A stretch of DNA of 64,000 nt from Trogon surrucura (Eukaryota > Chordata > Aves > Trogoniformes > Trogonidae). Below, in pieces: positions 22,780 to 34,400 of this stretch. The translations under genes and the position numbers were made by a program. The DNA lies in contig CM036617.1 in NCBI GenBank assembly GCA_020746105.1, forward strand, positions 144,440,518 through 144,504,517. Reading direction: 5' to 3'. Within the stretch, counting starts at the first letter, position 1; each line of letters opens with the position of its first letter. The notes below the pieces were generated by a model. The model did not search any database. It was given only the letters and a program-made list of their open reading frames with translations, and was not told the DNA's origin.

Positions 22780-22985
22780 GGTTAACCCACGCCTGTGACT
22801 GTATAAAAGGTTCCTATTCACATGTTTTGTTGTCTATGTGTCTCATTCCAGTTCTGTAGCTGAGACACTTCTTTATCAAGCACCATGAGGACCAGAATAG
22901 CAACTGAGGTTAATGCCCTGCAAGGAAGGAAAATAAAGAAACCATGTGTCCAGCAAAGAACAACAGAGAGTGTTTATTACAGCAG
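22780..22985 (+). promoter_or_regulatory. possible LTR-like or TATA promoter segment
   Basis: GGTTAACCC is followed by a good TATA box (TGTATAAAAGG, TATAAAAG at 22802-22809). An AATAAA occurs 130 bp later (22932-22937). That spacing resembles the U3-R arrangement of a retroviral LTR. No paired LTR, primer-binding site or gag/pol remnant is visible, and LTR ends (TG...CA) cannot be fixed by eye. A fortuitous TATA box is the plain alternative. Confidence 0.2.
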
Positions 22986-25981
22986 GATGGGCATGGTCAC
23001 ACAATTGTCCATGACTGGCAAAGCCTAATGCATGAATCATACAATCTTGGTCACACAAGTAACAACAGGAAACTTTGTGGGGCTTTACAACTGTTACAAG
23101 GTTATTGCATGTGTATTCTCTCTAATACATGTGTTACGTTTGATTTTCATCTTTACTCTGTTGTTTAATTCAATGGTTTTTCTCCTTGCTGAGCAGTTCC
23201 TGATGAAGGTTATTCCCCTTTATGTGCAGCTTCTTGCAATAGCCAGCAGTGTTTGTTAAAGATAGACTGACCCTGCAGGCTTTGCTTTCAGTATAAAACA
23301 GGACATGATTAGATTGTATAACGGTTTGAGATGCTTGCAAGTAGTTGCAATTTAAAGGTATTAGGGACTGTTCTCATTATACTGTTTGTAGTCTAAGTAT
23401 GCACCCTGGCTTTTCCTTGATTATGATGGTCTCTGCCCAAACATTAGGAAGTGAATAGAATGAAATTTTCATCCTGAGAGCAAATAAAACTTTTTTTGCA
23501 TGGATAGTGCTTCAGAAATTAGAGATTATTCCTGTGGCAAGACACTAATCAGTGTTGCAGTGAGAACACAGCTGATAAAGACAAATCAACCTCAAATAAA
23601 GCTGAACTCTAGGAGTCCCTGATTTCTCTATGGAAACATGACTAGGTTGAGCTAGGCCCAGATGTTTAAATTTGTCTATACCAAACTCTACATCATCAGT
23701 GATTAGCTTACTTTCTTCATCAAGGTATCTTGATACCTTCCCTGTAAGTTCCCTTATTTTTTTTGCAGCCTTCCTCTCTTCTTCCATGCAAGACTTTTAT
23801 TTTTCTAAATATCTCAGGGAATGAATGGATGCTGTACTGTATGTAAAAAGGCAACAGATATGGGTTCTGAGTGAGCAAGTGAGTAAATTTCAGAAAATCC
23901 TCCTAAAAATGCCCAGCTAGATTGAACACTTTTCTTAGCATGCAATGCAGTTCTAAGTCCTACCCCCACACAGGCTTTTGTCCTGTGATGTGATACCTAC
24001 AGCAAGTTGTAATTGTTTCACTTGGAAAAAATAGCCATGCAACATGCCTTACTCCGCACTGAGAGAAATGCCACATGTCATTTCTGTTGCAGTCCCGTCT
24101 CAAGTTCTTTAAGGCAATTTCCATGCTTCACTGTGTTTTTCCCAGGGATGATATTCTGAATCAGCTTAATAAAATGAAGAACATTCAAAACTTCTATGGA
24201 ATTATCCTTGGGTTACTTATTAAAAAGCAGTAGACATATCCCAGCTCACACATAAACGGCTTGCACCGTTAAAAGGTCCCCTTCTGTTGTGGAGCTTGGT
24301 TACCAATTAATGCTTGTGTCACAGTCTTGTGTCTGGCTGTGTGGGACGTACAAATTGATGGGGGGAGGGGAAGGAAGAGAAGGGATAGTCATGTTGCCCC
24401 CTTGAAAGGAAGATATAAAAAACATTCAAAGACTAGGGTTTGCTTTTAATTAAGTTATTAAGAAGTTGTACTTATGGATGTCATGAGAGAGGACCTCACT
24501 GCCCAGATGCATGGGGCTTGTATGGTCTGTTGTTTTTAGGGTATCTGTGTGGTGCACTCCACAATTATGAGGTTCAATTTGCTCATAATTGGTGCCTTGG
24601 ACTAAAACCTTCTGGCTATTTTGCAATTCATGCCTCTTTTTTTATCTCCCAACAGAGATGACCTGGATATCCCAATACCATGTGACCTACAGTGCCTTCT
24701 TTCTGAAGTGCTGGTCTAGTATTGCAACTGCTGTTCACTGTGCAGGCTGCTATTTATAGACAATTTCATGTTCTTGTGGTCTGCACACATGCCCTTTCAC
24801 AATACCAATTCTAGGGCTTGTGTGCAAAAAGTGAAGTACGGTGATACTGTGTAGGAAGTGAGAGGCAAACAAGAAGATGAATGAATGGAATAGCTAGTTG
24901 GAGAAGTAAGTAGTACTGAAAAACACAATAACTTCAGTTAGAGGAATTTAGGGAAACAAAGATAAAAATTTTTGCATGCTGAGGCTACAAAATCATGTCA
25001 ACAGGCACAGGAAGGTGATAAAACATGACTTTACTCGTTCTACAATGGCCTTAAGCGCAATCACTTTTGCAATTATTTCACACTGCCGCCTACTCAGACC
25101 AGTTGTTAAAAGCAACAATTGAATAGTCAGCCTCTAAACTCAAAAATGTCACTGGAAAGCTTTGACATGAAAACATAGTCCTTTGCCATTAGTTCCAGAT
25201 TATTCCGAATCGTTGGTAATGAATGTTTCCAAGATCCCAAATAAGATGTTCACATTGTCACTGTATTTCTGTGAAAAACCAAATCAAAACTATTTTATTA
25301 ATATTTTATCCAGAATAAAGCACATGTAGGATTAAGTCTTATAAAAAAAAACACAACAAAACTATTTAAATATTTAAAAGATTATTTTGGGTTCAAAATA
25401 TTTGTACTTGAAAGGATTCAGCTCTGAAAACTCACTTAAAAAAACAAGTTATCAAAAAGGTCAATCTGGATCAGACATTCAAAAAATGTTAAGCTAAAGG
25501 ATTGGAAAACTTAAACGAGAATGGCATGCTACTGCATTACTTACATTTATGTATTTATGGCAAAAATTTTCTTTTGATTAATAGTTTTCAGCCAAGCTTG
25601 TGTTAAAATGTTAACCTTTGTTGACTGTGTTCTGGCATGGTGCACTACAAATGGAAATCTGACCCTGAATATTTTATTAATAACTTCTACCGAAGTGCAG
25701 TTGGGGTTTACTGGCTTGTGCAATGATTATTCTGATTTTGCCTTTTTGTAAGAGAGCCAAATGGTAATGGCAAGTCTCCTCCTGGGCACTGCATATCTGG
25801 ATGCAAACAAAATGTCCACAACTTTGCAAACACGGATTAACTACTGGACCTTCTGTATGACAGATGGATATGACTGAGACAACACAGCCAGAAAATATTT
25901 AGTGATCAGAGGACAGCATCTGGAAGCATTCACAAATGGTCCATTTTTGTTATTTTGCTGTGAAGAGCCAAAATCGTCTTG

Positions 25982-26009
25982 TTTTTTTTTCCTTTTTTTT
26001 TTTTTTTTT
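25982..26009. repeat. poly-T tract
   Basis: T9-CC-T17, ending in TAG. Confidence 0.85.
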
Positions 26010-27764
26010 AGTAACTCCCCTGTGCCTACCAATGTCATACACAAAACAGGCAAGACTAACATTTGGTATTAGGGGTTAACATAACAAAGCAGAAAAGCAC
26101 ACTCCAGCCCCCAGGGAGGTGGATAAACATTGTGATCCCTTGCTGGCAGGAGGCCGCTCTGCTGTTCTGCTGAGAAATGTCCTTGCTTTTAGTCTGGGCT
26201 GTTGGAAGAAAGACATGAAGTTAAAAGACCTTTTTCCTCCACTAGACAACATTATGAAAGTCTTCCAGTTTTCTGAGCATTGAGTATGTGTACTGATCCT
26301 TTAGCTGCTTTGTGACCAGTGGAGAGGTAAAACGGTCCCTTTATTACGTTTTAGGCTGTTCAGAAACTCTCTTCATGCTCCAAAGTTAGTGTCAAAGTGT
26401 TTAAAACCCACTGAGAATAAAACTGGTTTACAGGTAGCTGAAAACAAAATGAATAAAATTGGTGAACCCAAGGTAACTTTTTGCTCATGCTGTATCTCCT
26501 CTTCATTACCACAGTGAAAAAGAAGTGATCACAGTGTAAATCAGACTCCTGCCTTGGACTACTCGTCTGAGCTTCTATGAAATTCGACGTGTTTCTTTTA
26601 AAGAAGGAAGTTACAGTTTTCCCCAAACTTTTTGACTTTTCACTGGAATGGGGGGAGGGCTTGTGCAGGGGGAAATAAGAAACTCCCTTTGGATTGACAT
26701 TAGTTACACTAAAATATTTTTCACATTTCTTCTGGGGTAGTTTCACACTAATCAGGATCTCTCTTCTAGAATATTCCTGAGAGCTGCAGTTCAGGTTATC
26801 TCATAATACCAGTTTCCTGTGCAGGGTAAACTCATTGCATGATGGATGCTATTTAAGCCCAAGGTCTAAAAAATGTTGGTCACAGATATCAGAGGAGCAA
26901 AGTCTATCTAGGGAAACGGTGTTCAACTCCAAACTGCAAAAAGACGGTGACAAAAAGATTAAAATGCAGTTCTCATGAAACCTAAGGAGTTCTTGAGTGA
27001 AGAGAGATTGTGTTGATCAAAGATGAAAAGAAATATTTTCCCAAATAGTTTGCTCAGGACTACTTTTTTTTTTGGTCAGAAAGTTAAATGACAAATATAT
27101 AAGAAAAAGGGATATTTTGGCTTTGTATCTCAATCCAGGACAAACAATTTTCACAATATTAGCACATGCATTTCAGCTTTGACCAGCCTTTAAAACATAA
27201 TAAATATTTTTTCCTGCCACAATTTTCCATGAAAGGTCATACGTAGTGTTTTATCTCTATGCAAAAATGTAAAGAAAATCTTAACAACATCATTTTTATA
27301 AAATCATATACTCTCTGAAAATAATACAGATCATAGTAATTCTGATGCATTTCTCCATATACATTTATGTTTGTCCTTTTTTAGAATCAGTTTCAAAATT
27401 TGTAGACTTTCACAATTAAAGCTATTCATAATTTCTGTATATTTTTAATGTATTTACAAGTTAAATTTTAGTATTTACATTTTTCCTTGCTTAAAATTTA
27501 TTTTTTTCTGCCCTTAGCTCACAGATCATTTCATTCCACCCCTTTAAGCCTTTCCCTTTATCTTTCTCGAGTTCGTTTTTTTTTTTTTTATCCTATCTAG
27601 TTAAAGCAAAATGACAAAACCTCCAGCGAGCGTTTGGAGACATTAGAAGATGTTTTAGAAAGGTGTCGAGCCATGTTAGATCAACAGTAGGTGTAAGCAG
27701 CTGTTTCTTTTGCTTCAGTGGAGCTACAGGAACTTATAACATTAAAATTTACGCCTTTTCCTGT

Positions 27765-27850
27765 TCTCTAAATATATATAATAAATATAAAAATATATAT
27801 AAAATATAAAAATATATTAAAAATATAAAAATATATAAAAATAATAAAAA
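27765..27850. repeat. AT-rich (ATAAAAATAT)-like repeat
   Basis: Irregular alternation of ATATAT and TAAAAATA words, almost free of G and C. Confidence 0.85.
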
Positions 27851-28559
27851 TGAAACCAAACCAAAACCAAACCTGTCTAATCTTTTCACTCCCTAAATAC
27901 ACTGGAAGATTTTTGCAGAGAAACAGTTACTTCACAAGAAGTGCGTGGAATTAAAGAAGCTTTGTTGATTCAGTCAAAGGCACATTGATTTACTGCAGAT
28001 GAGGATCAGGTCTTTATCATCTTTGCTTTTCCAACATGCTGGCCTCTGAACTTCTTTTCGTTGTTACTGTAATGACTTCTCTCCTCTTTTAGTGGTGAGT
28101 GTTACAGCGTATAAATTACCCAGTGATTTTCAAAGGTTCATTTCCATTTCTACGACATCTTTCACTGACAAAGAACCAAGTGTTATATGGTCCTCAAAAA
28201 GTATTTACGTATTTTAAGATGTTCATCTCCGTAGACAATTTTTACAGGCAGATATATATGTGTATACATCTCTCTATCTCAATACCGAAGTAAATATATG
28301 TTATTGGAAGTAACTATGCTTATTTTTATCTACTTAGACATTCAAAAGATCTATCTAGACCTTAAAATGTCCCTTCCATTCCCAAATATTTTATGATTGA
28401 TTCTACCTATACTATATGCAATTTGTATTCCTGACTCCTACCCCCACAATAACTGTGTCTCAGGTTCATTAACTGATAGAGGTAAGGAAGTGCAAGCATT
28501 CCAATTTTAGAAGTGAAACCAAATAAACTGCAGTACATTATTCAGTGGTAAAGTTGAAT

Positions 28560-29090
28560 TGAGAGCTGGGAAACATCATGGGGATGAAAAAAGGAAGGCA
28601 ATAACACCAAGTGGAGGGGTTCTGCTGCCAGTGGGGACGGTGCCAAAGTTCTCCAAATGTTTGCCCTTGATTTCCCATGGCACCTCTGAATCACACCCAA
28701 CACCAGAGGCAAGTGTCATCTTCCTACCCAGAGGATTCAAGAGGAGCAGAACCACCCGTGCTGGCTGGAAGTTGGCAGGAGTCCTGCTCATTGACTGCAG
28801 CCTCCCTTCACCCGCTGCTTTCAGGAGCAGGTTTGCTTCCGAAAGTGCATTATGCTGTTGTTGTTGGCAGGCGGGAGGGAGCAGAAGCAGGCGAGCGGTT
28901 TGTGTAATCACAGCTCCGAGCTCAGCCCCGTATCGGTTTCTAATAAACAAACCGCAGGCCAGGTCCTCCATGGAGGTCACCTCATTCAGCTGCTGCTCTG
29001 GCCATGTAAATGTCCCTCGCACATGTAAACCAGTAACCAGCCCAATTAAACCAGTGGGTCTGCAGCAGTGAGAAAGTAACATGCATAAAA
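28560..29090. promoter_or_regulatory. GC-rich island, candidate conserved element
   Basis: A sharply GC-richer island in AT-rich DNA, with about nine CpGs between 28740 and 28960. It is open for 170 codons on the plus strand (28559-29071) and 174 on the minus strand (28576-29100). Neither translation shows a domain. From 28890 to 29070 the texture resembles a developmental enhancer: AATAAACAAACCGCAG (forkhead and RUNX-like words), CAGCTGCTG (E-box), CATGTAAA and CACATGTAAACC. The dual open frames may simply reflect composition. A host exon on either strand is the alternative. Confidence 0.35.
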
Positions 29091-31358
29091 TCTCTAACAA
29101 GACCTAATTTTAAAAGCAGGACTCAGCGTCTTAAGAGAACAGGTCCCATGATAGCCAAAGCCAAACAGGGATTAAAATTCCAGATAATTCCAAAACGGTC
29201 TACGGATTTTGAGAAGAGAGCCTGACCCTCTCTGGAGGGATGGCGAGATGTTTATGGCAGTCTATGGTTAAAGATTGCATAGGAACAAAGAAAAAATGTG
29301 GAAAATGGACTCAGACTTTCTCTATGGATGCTCCAAGCAACTTGCTTCTCTCACTTGCAAAGAAAAGAAAAGACTGTCCCAGCCCCTCATCAATAGAGGC
29401 CCTAATTCTGAGCTCACTTTGTGTTTGAGGGATGAGACTCGACCACTTTTTCTCTTAGGAAGAAGGAGAAGCCAAGCTAGCCATTAGGGAAGAGTTTTTT
29501 CACTCTAAGCGAAGACTTCCAATTGCCATCACAATTTTTTTTTTGAGTTTAATTACTTGATTACAAATCATGCTCTAGGAAAGTCTGACAAAAGATGCTC
29601 CAAGGTTGTTTATTGTTAGTATGTTGTGTCCATACATATTTCCAAATTTTGATCTGTGTTATTCTGGCTAGCTTGCCCCAGCTCTAAAGTCATCCTAAAT
29701 TCTTTATTTTTAAATCCTAATAAAACCCATCAAATAAGTGACTTTTTTATGTAAATACATTAAATATGACTATTAATAAACAACTAATTAAATAAAGTCA
29801 TTAATTAGAATAAAAAATAACTGGATTCAAATATTGTTGGCTGTAAAATTATTAGTGATCTATAGATATTATTGTTTATCATATTTTTAAACAAATACAT
29901 TTATTATACGTTCAAATAATATATGTATTCCTTCTTAGATCTCTCTCTATATTTTTTTCTCAGACTAATCCATTATCTTTCTATGAGGTTAAGCAATTGC
30001 AGAAATCTAGTTGTATTAATTTACCCCACATCTAGCTAAAAGAAAAGACAAACTTTAAACACTAAACACTAAGTTAGTCTCAGAAGACTCTTTAAGTTGC
30101 TGGCACTAGCCTGATTTGAAGCAGTGGAAGAAGATCTCTTTTACAGTACCTCCTAGTTTAAAAACAAACAAACAAACACCTCCAAAGATCTAACTAGGGT
30201 GAAAAGTTGATATTTCCATGTTAATTTTAAAGGAAAGTCATGGACTGAATAACAAAACAAAAAGAGAAAAAAAAAACAGTGCAAGTTGCCTGGATTTCAC
30301 AGTTCCTTCAACAGATGTGGTAAAAATGCTGTGAGTTCTGTGAATATGTGAGCTGTAAGGCGGTGTGTGTACTGCATGTGTGTGTTTAAATGGGACATAG
30401 AATTATTAATCATTTACATAACACTTAAAACCAGTTCTGTCCTGTATGTGCAAAGCCTGGTGTACAAATAGGTTTTGTCCCCATATTGTAAAAAAACAGA
30501 TCTGAGGAGAAAAACATCTCATTTAGATCTACAAAGGCCCCTTTCCTCCAAGACAACATTTCTAGGTGGGACTTAACTGTCCAGGGTTCAAGGTTGGGAA
30601 CTTGGGAACTAATCAAGAACTGTGCTTTCTTCATCTTAACTAAATAGCCTCTGCCTTTACGTGCGTCTGTGCTTCTCTAAGGGTATCGGAGCTCCAGGGT
30701 ACTTAATTCCTTCCCTCCCCAAACTTCTGTTTTAAAGCAGAAAACCCCAAACCAATCGAAAACCAAGGCATATAAATGTGTAATAATCTCTTGGCAATGA
30801 TGCTAAAATAATGGCCAAGTATGGGGTAAAATATCACAGTGTTGACCATGGTGTGTCTCATCTTTCAGACCTCAGAATATGTGCGCTTATGCTGAAAATT
30901 AGCACCCTGTGTTACAGTGTGTATATGGACCTCCCTGGGGCAGGGAGGGGGAGAGGAATGGGTAATTACCCTCTTATTTTTTGTGAGATTAGGATTGTTA
31001 GTCACATTTTCCTAGAAGACTTCTACCTACGTAATAATTTCACACCAATGTGAAGTACTTTTGAATTTCCCATTACTTTCAAATTGTGATATTGTGTACT
31101 TTTCTCAAATCTATGATATTCTGGCAGAAAGACTACTTAAACTGCTGAATGAAACAGATCTCTGTGTATACAAGAAACCTTGTTTCTACAACTGTATACT
31201 CTACTTTAACACCGGAGTTCTTTACAGTATCATTGCCAAAGCCTAAAAAGGTGAGATACAATGAACATTTCAAATTTTATAGTTAATAAAGCAGGTTACT
31301 GGTGGCTATCTTTAAGGTTATAACAGGAATATAATCAAAACAGCAAAAACATGCAATA
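29091..31358. other. noncoding stretch
   Basis: AT-rich unique sequence with a small (AAAC)n run near 30163-30178. No gene or element recognised. Confidence 0.5.
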
Positions 31359-31447
31359 TAGCCCATAGCCCATTAATTAGGGCATCCTCCCGGCGTGTGG
31401 GAGATGCAAAGCGTTGAGATCAAGATCTCCTGTGCTTCAGGTGAGTA
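31359..31447 (+). mobile_element. possible ancient amniote tRNA-like SINE fragment (MER131-like)
   Basis: The words tagcccatagccc, ttagggcatcctcccggcgt and gtgtgggagatgcaaagc line up with a deep amniote repeat that I recall as reading roughly TAGCCCAGTGGTTAGGGCAC, then GATGTGGGAGACC, then a B-box-like GGTTCAA. The B-box equivalent here (gcgttgagatcaag) is decayed. The good splice donor CTTCAG|GTGAGTAT at its end is probably part of the element, not of a gene. Alignment is from memory only. Confidence 0.35.
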
Positions 31448-34400
31448 TCCTAAAATTGAAGTCAGTGAGTAATGCAGCTCACCTTAATCAAGAAAAATAT
31501 TAACCTCTTCTCTGCTAATATCAAGTAGGGTTTGAGGCTTTTTTTGTTTGTTTGTTTGTTTAGATATGAAAAAAACCACTTCCTTCTCAAATTAAAAACG
31601 ATGATCTAAATAAAAAGTTATTAAGGTTTTCTTCTCTAATTACTGATTTTGCAGCACTGTCAAAGAAAAAATACTAAAAATCTAAACTATAAACTGAGTT
31701 AAAAATGTATATATTTTAAGTCTACTGTTTTTACTCAGTGTCTTTTAATTCTTTAGACTGGTTTGGCTTTTTTAGTCACTCTAATATTATTGAAAGTTAC
31801 TTGAAATTAACTGTGAACAAGGATGTTCTCAGATTCATTTTCTAACTATAACAGACTCCCAGAATGTCAGGGAAACTGAAATCAGTGAAATAAGAAGTGC
31901 CTGTAATGACAGTGGCCAAGGATTAGCTTGGGTATTAGGAGACTAGAAAAATCAGTTGTGACAGTGGTTTGATTCAGTTGCTTTTGCTTGTTTTCCTTGT
32001 GCATCTGTGATATGGAAGGGCAATTACCATTCCTCTTTTTACAGAAGAAAAATGAAAAGCTCCTTGCTCTGTACTTGCAAGGAAATTTTTTTTTGTGCTT
32101 TCTTTTTTTTTCTGACACATCGGTTCAAATGTTTTCAAAAAAATGGAAATTATTTGTGACACGAAGTCAAGATGCAGACTAACACCTTCTGTATTTAAAA
32201 CATCACATAAAGTACATTAGATTTCTTAATTCCCAAATCAGGAATCATCAATTGTTGGAAGATTTTGTTTTAATTTGAAAATACATCTAATTATATTCTT
32301 CTAAGGACTTGAGTTTCAATCAGCTGGGCCTTAAAGTAGGCTGTCCTTTTGCTTGCATTAAACTACAGGTGTGTGACAGTTAGCTGGATTTCTAAACACC
32401 TGACATATCAATGGAAGTAACACACGTCTGGAGATTGTCTTGTGGACGAGATATCCTGTTTCAGAAATTCTACCTGAAACTAGTTTTACCCAGACAAAAC
32501 TGGGTAAAAAACGCTGCTTTGCACCAGGGCAGCTCAAATCTGGACCTTTGCCTCTGCAGGGCTAGATCCTTAGGCACCTACAAATCACAAATTGCACTGA
32601 TGAGTAAAATCTGCATACACTTAGTATGATCCGGGTTATGAGAAAAATGTGACATTAAAATTTCTGATGCAGGATTACCTTGTTCAGCAGTTAGCCATGA
32701 GAAGATTTCATTTCTCATTATCGTGTAAAAGGAGGATGGGGAGTGTTTCCATGACATTTTTTTCCATGGGGCTGAGAAACAGGATACAGGAATGAAGGTT
32801 AAAGCAGAGACTCCAGGGCTGGGGAGGGAGCTGAGGGCCAGCCGAGGGATGACACGCTTAATGCGAGACATTCTTCTCAGTGGAAAGGCTTTGGCACACA
32901 TTCCAGAAAGGCTCAAGCTGGCATTGTGACTTGGAAGTATCACAGTCCCTCACACTTTGAGAGGGTACTTAAATTGACACGTTGGCTCCCTTCCAGGAAT
33001 ATTACAGCGTATTAGTAGAAAGGCAAGGCTTTCCTTTCTAAGAAGTCATTGTAATTTTTGTAATTCAAGATATAGCCAAAAATGGGCACAACATTGCACT
33101 GTATAGCTTCAGTCCTTATGACTCAATTTTTCATGTTATACCCAAACAGTGGGACAGGCTGCTGTCAGAACACGCTGGGCTTTTTACCCAAGTCTCCATA
33201 TTTCACTTGTCATAACATCCTGGACTCAAGGAGATACTTGCTTGCAAGCCATTTCCAACTGAGCCTCTTCTCTTTCTGGCACATCCTCAGCCCTGTCTGC
33301 TCTCCACCCAGGGATGATGGAAAGCCTGCAGGTACACATCTTCTTCTGTGTATCTTTACTGCTGCCACAACATTAACTCCCACCATTGATTCCTGTCAGC
33401 ATGCGAGGTGATCTTAGGGAGATCAATAAATTCATGCTTCAGTGATTTCCTCTGCTCTATAATTAGTGTTCTATTCATTAAATAAATCAAATATGTATGC
33501 TGTCTGCTGGCTCAGAAGTAGCAAAACAGGTACGTGGAAAGCTTAGAGTTGTCTCATCTGCTCGTATTGCCCAGCTGAGCACAGCCAGGCTGCAGGGTCT
33601 AAGCAAAGGGACTTTGTGCGGGGATCTGCTCTAACAATTCAATGCAAGACATCAATCTCACAGTCACCTTGCTGGTGTGATGCTTTCCACATGTAAAGCA
33701 CTTCCATTGATAGGCTGGTGGTTTAAAGTGTAAAAGACACAGTCATCTCCCTCTAGCTGTAGGCATTACATTTCAAAATGTGGGTGAATAGGAGGAACGG
33801 TATTTATCTCCTGGTACAAAGATAGAAGGTAAAGAAACAGCAACGCACTGGTGAGATGGTACAGAAACGGTTATAGAAAAGGAAAGAGAAAACAGCAGGA
33901 GTTTGTTGTACACACTAAGAGATTTAAGTGTATATTTGTTTATATAAATATTTAAAGAGTTGTAGGAATATTATCAATAATATAATTTTTGTTTCTGAGA
34001 GCATCTGTTGAAAGCTAATACTTTACTTAGACTCCATACATATTTGAATAATATCCCTAGTCTTTTGAACAGTGTCCAATTATCTCTTGGACAGAGAAGT
34101 AATTCAGTTGCTCTAAATTGAAAAATGTCTTAGCATCATTTTGATGGGACCCCATAGACCCCAATGATTCTGCATTCTGAATTTTCACAGCTTTAAACAG
34201 AACTGGGTTTTGATTAACAGAATATTCTTGGTTTAATAACCTGGTCCAAGCAGTGACACCATGACAGCGCTGTTTCTAATTACCTCAAAACCATCCCTGA
34301 GAGAGGAATGGCTCATGAGACTAAGAATAATCAGAGAATTATGACAACAGAAAGCCCCTGCCAAACCCCTTGAGGCATTCTGCAGTCTAGTTAGAAACAA

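Larger units (their letters stand above)
22986..28559. other. noncoding stretch
   Basis: Contains a long T tract at 25982-26009, T14 at 27576-27589 and AT-rich repeat at 27765-27850. Minus open frames at 23545-23787 (charged N-terminal half) and 26360-26746 (128 codons) have no recognisable product. No mobile element recognised. Confidence 0.5.

Noticed and set aside
31441-31449. Splice donor CTTCAG|GTGAGTAT
   Set aside because: Best explained as part of an ancient SINE-like fragment, with no convincing open exon upstream.
32578-32943. 121-codon minus open frame
   Set aside because: Low-complexity Ser/Pro translation with no recognisable family or gene context.
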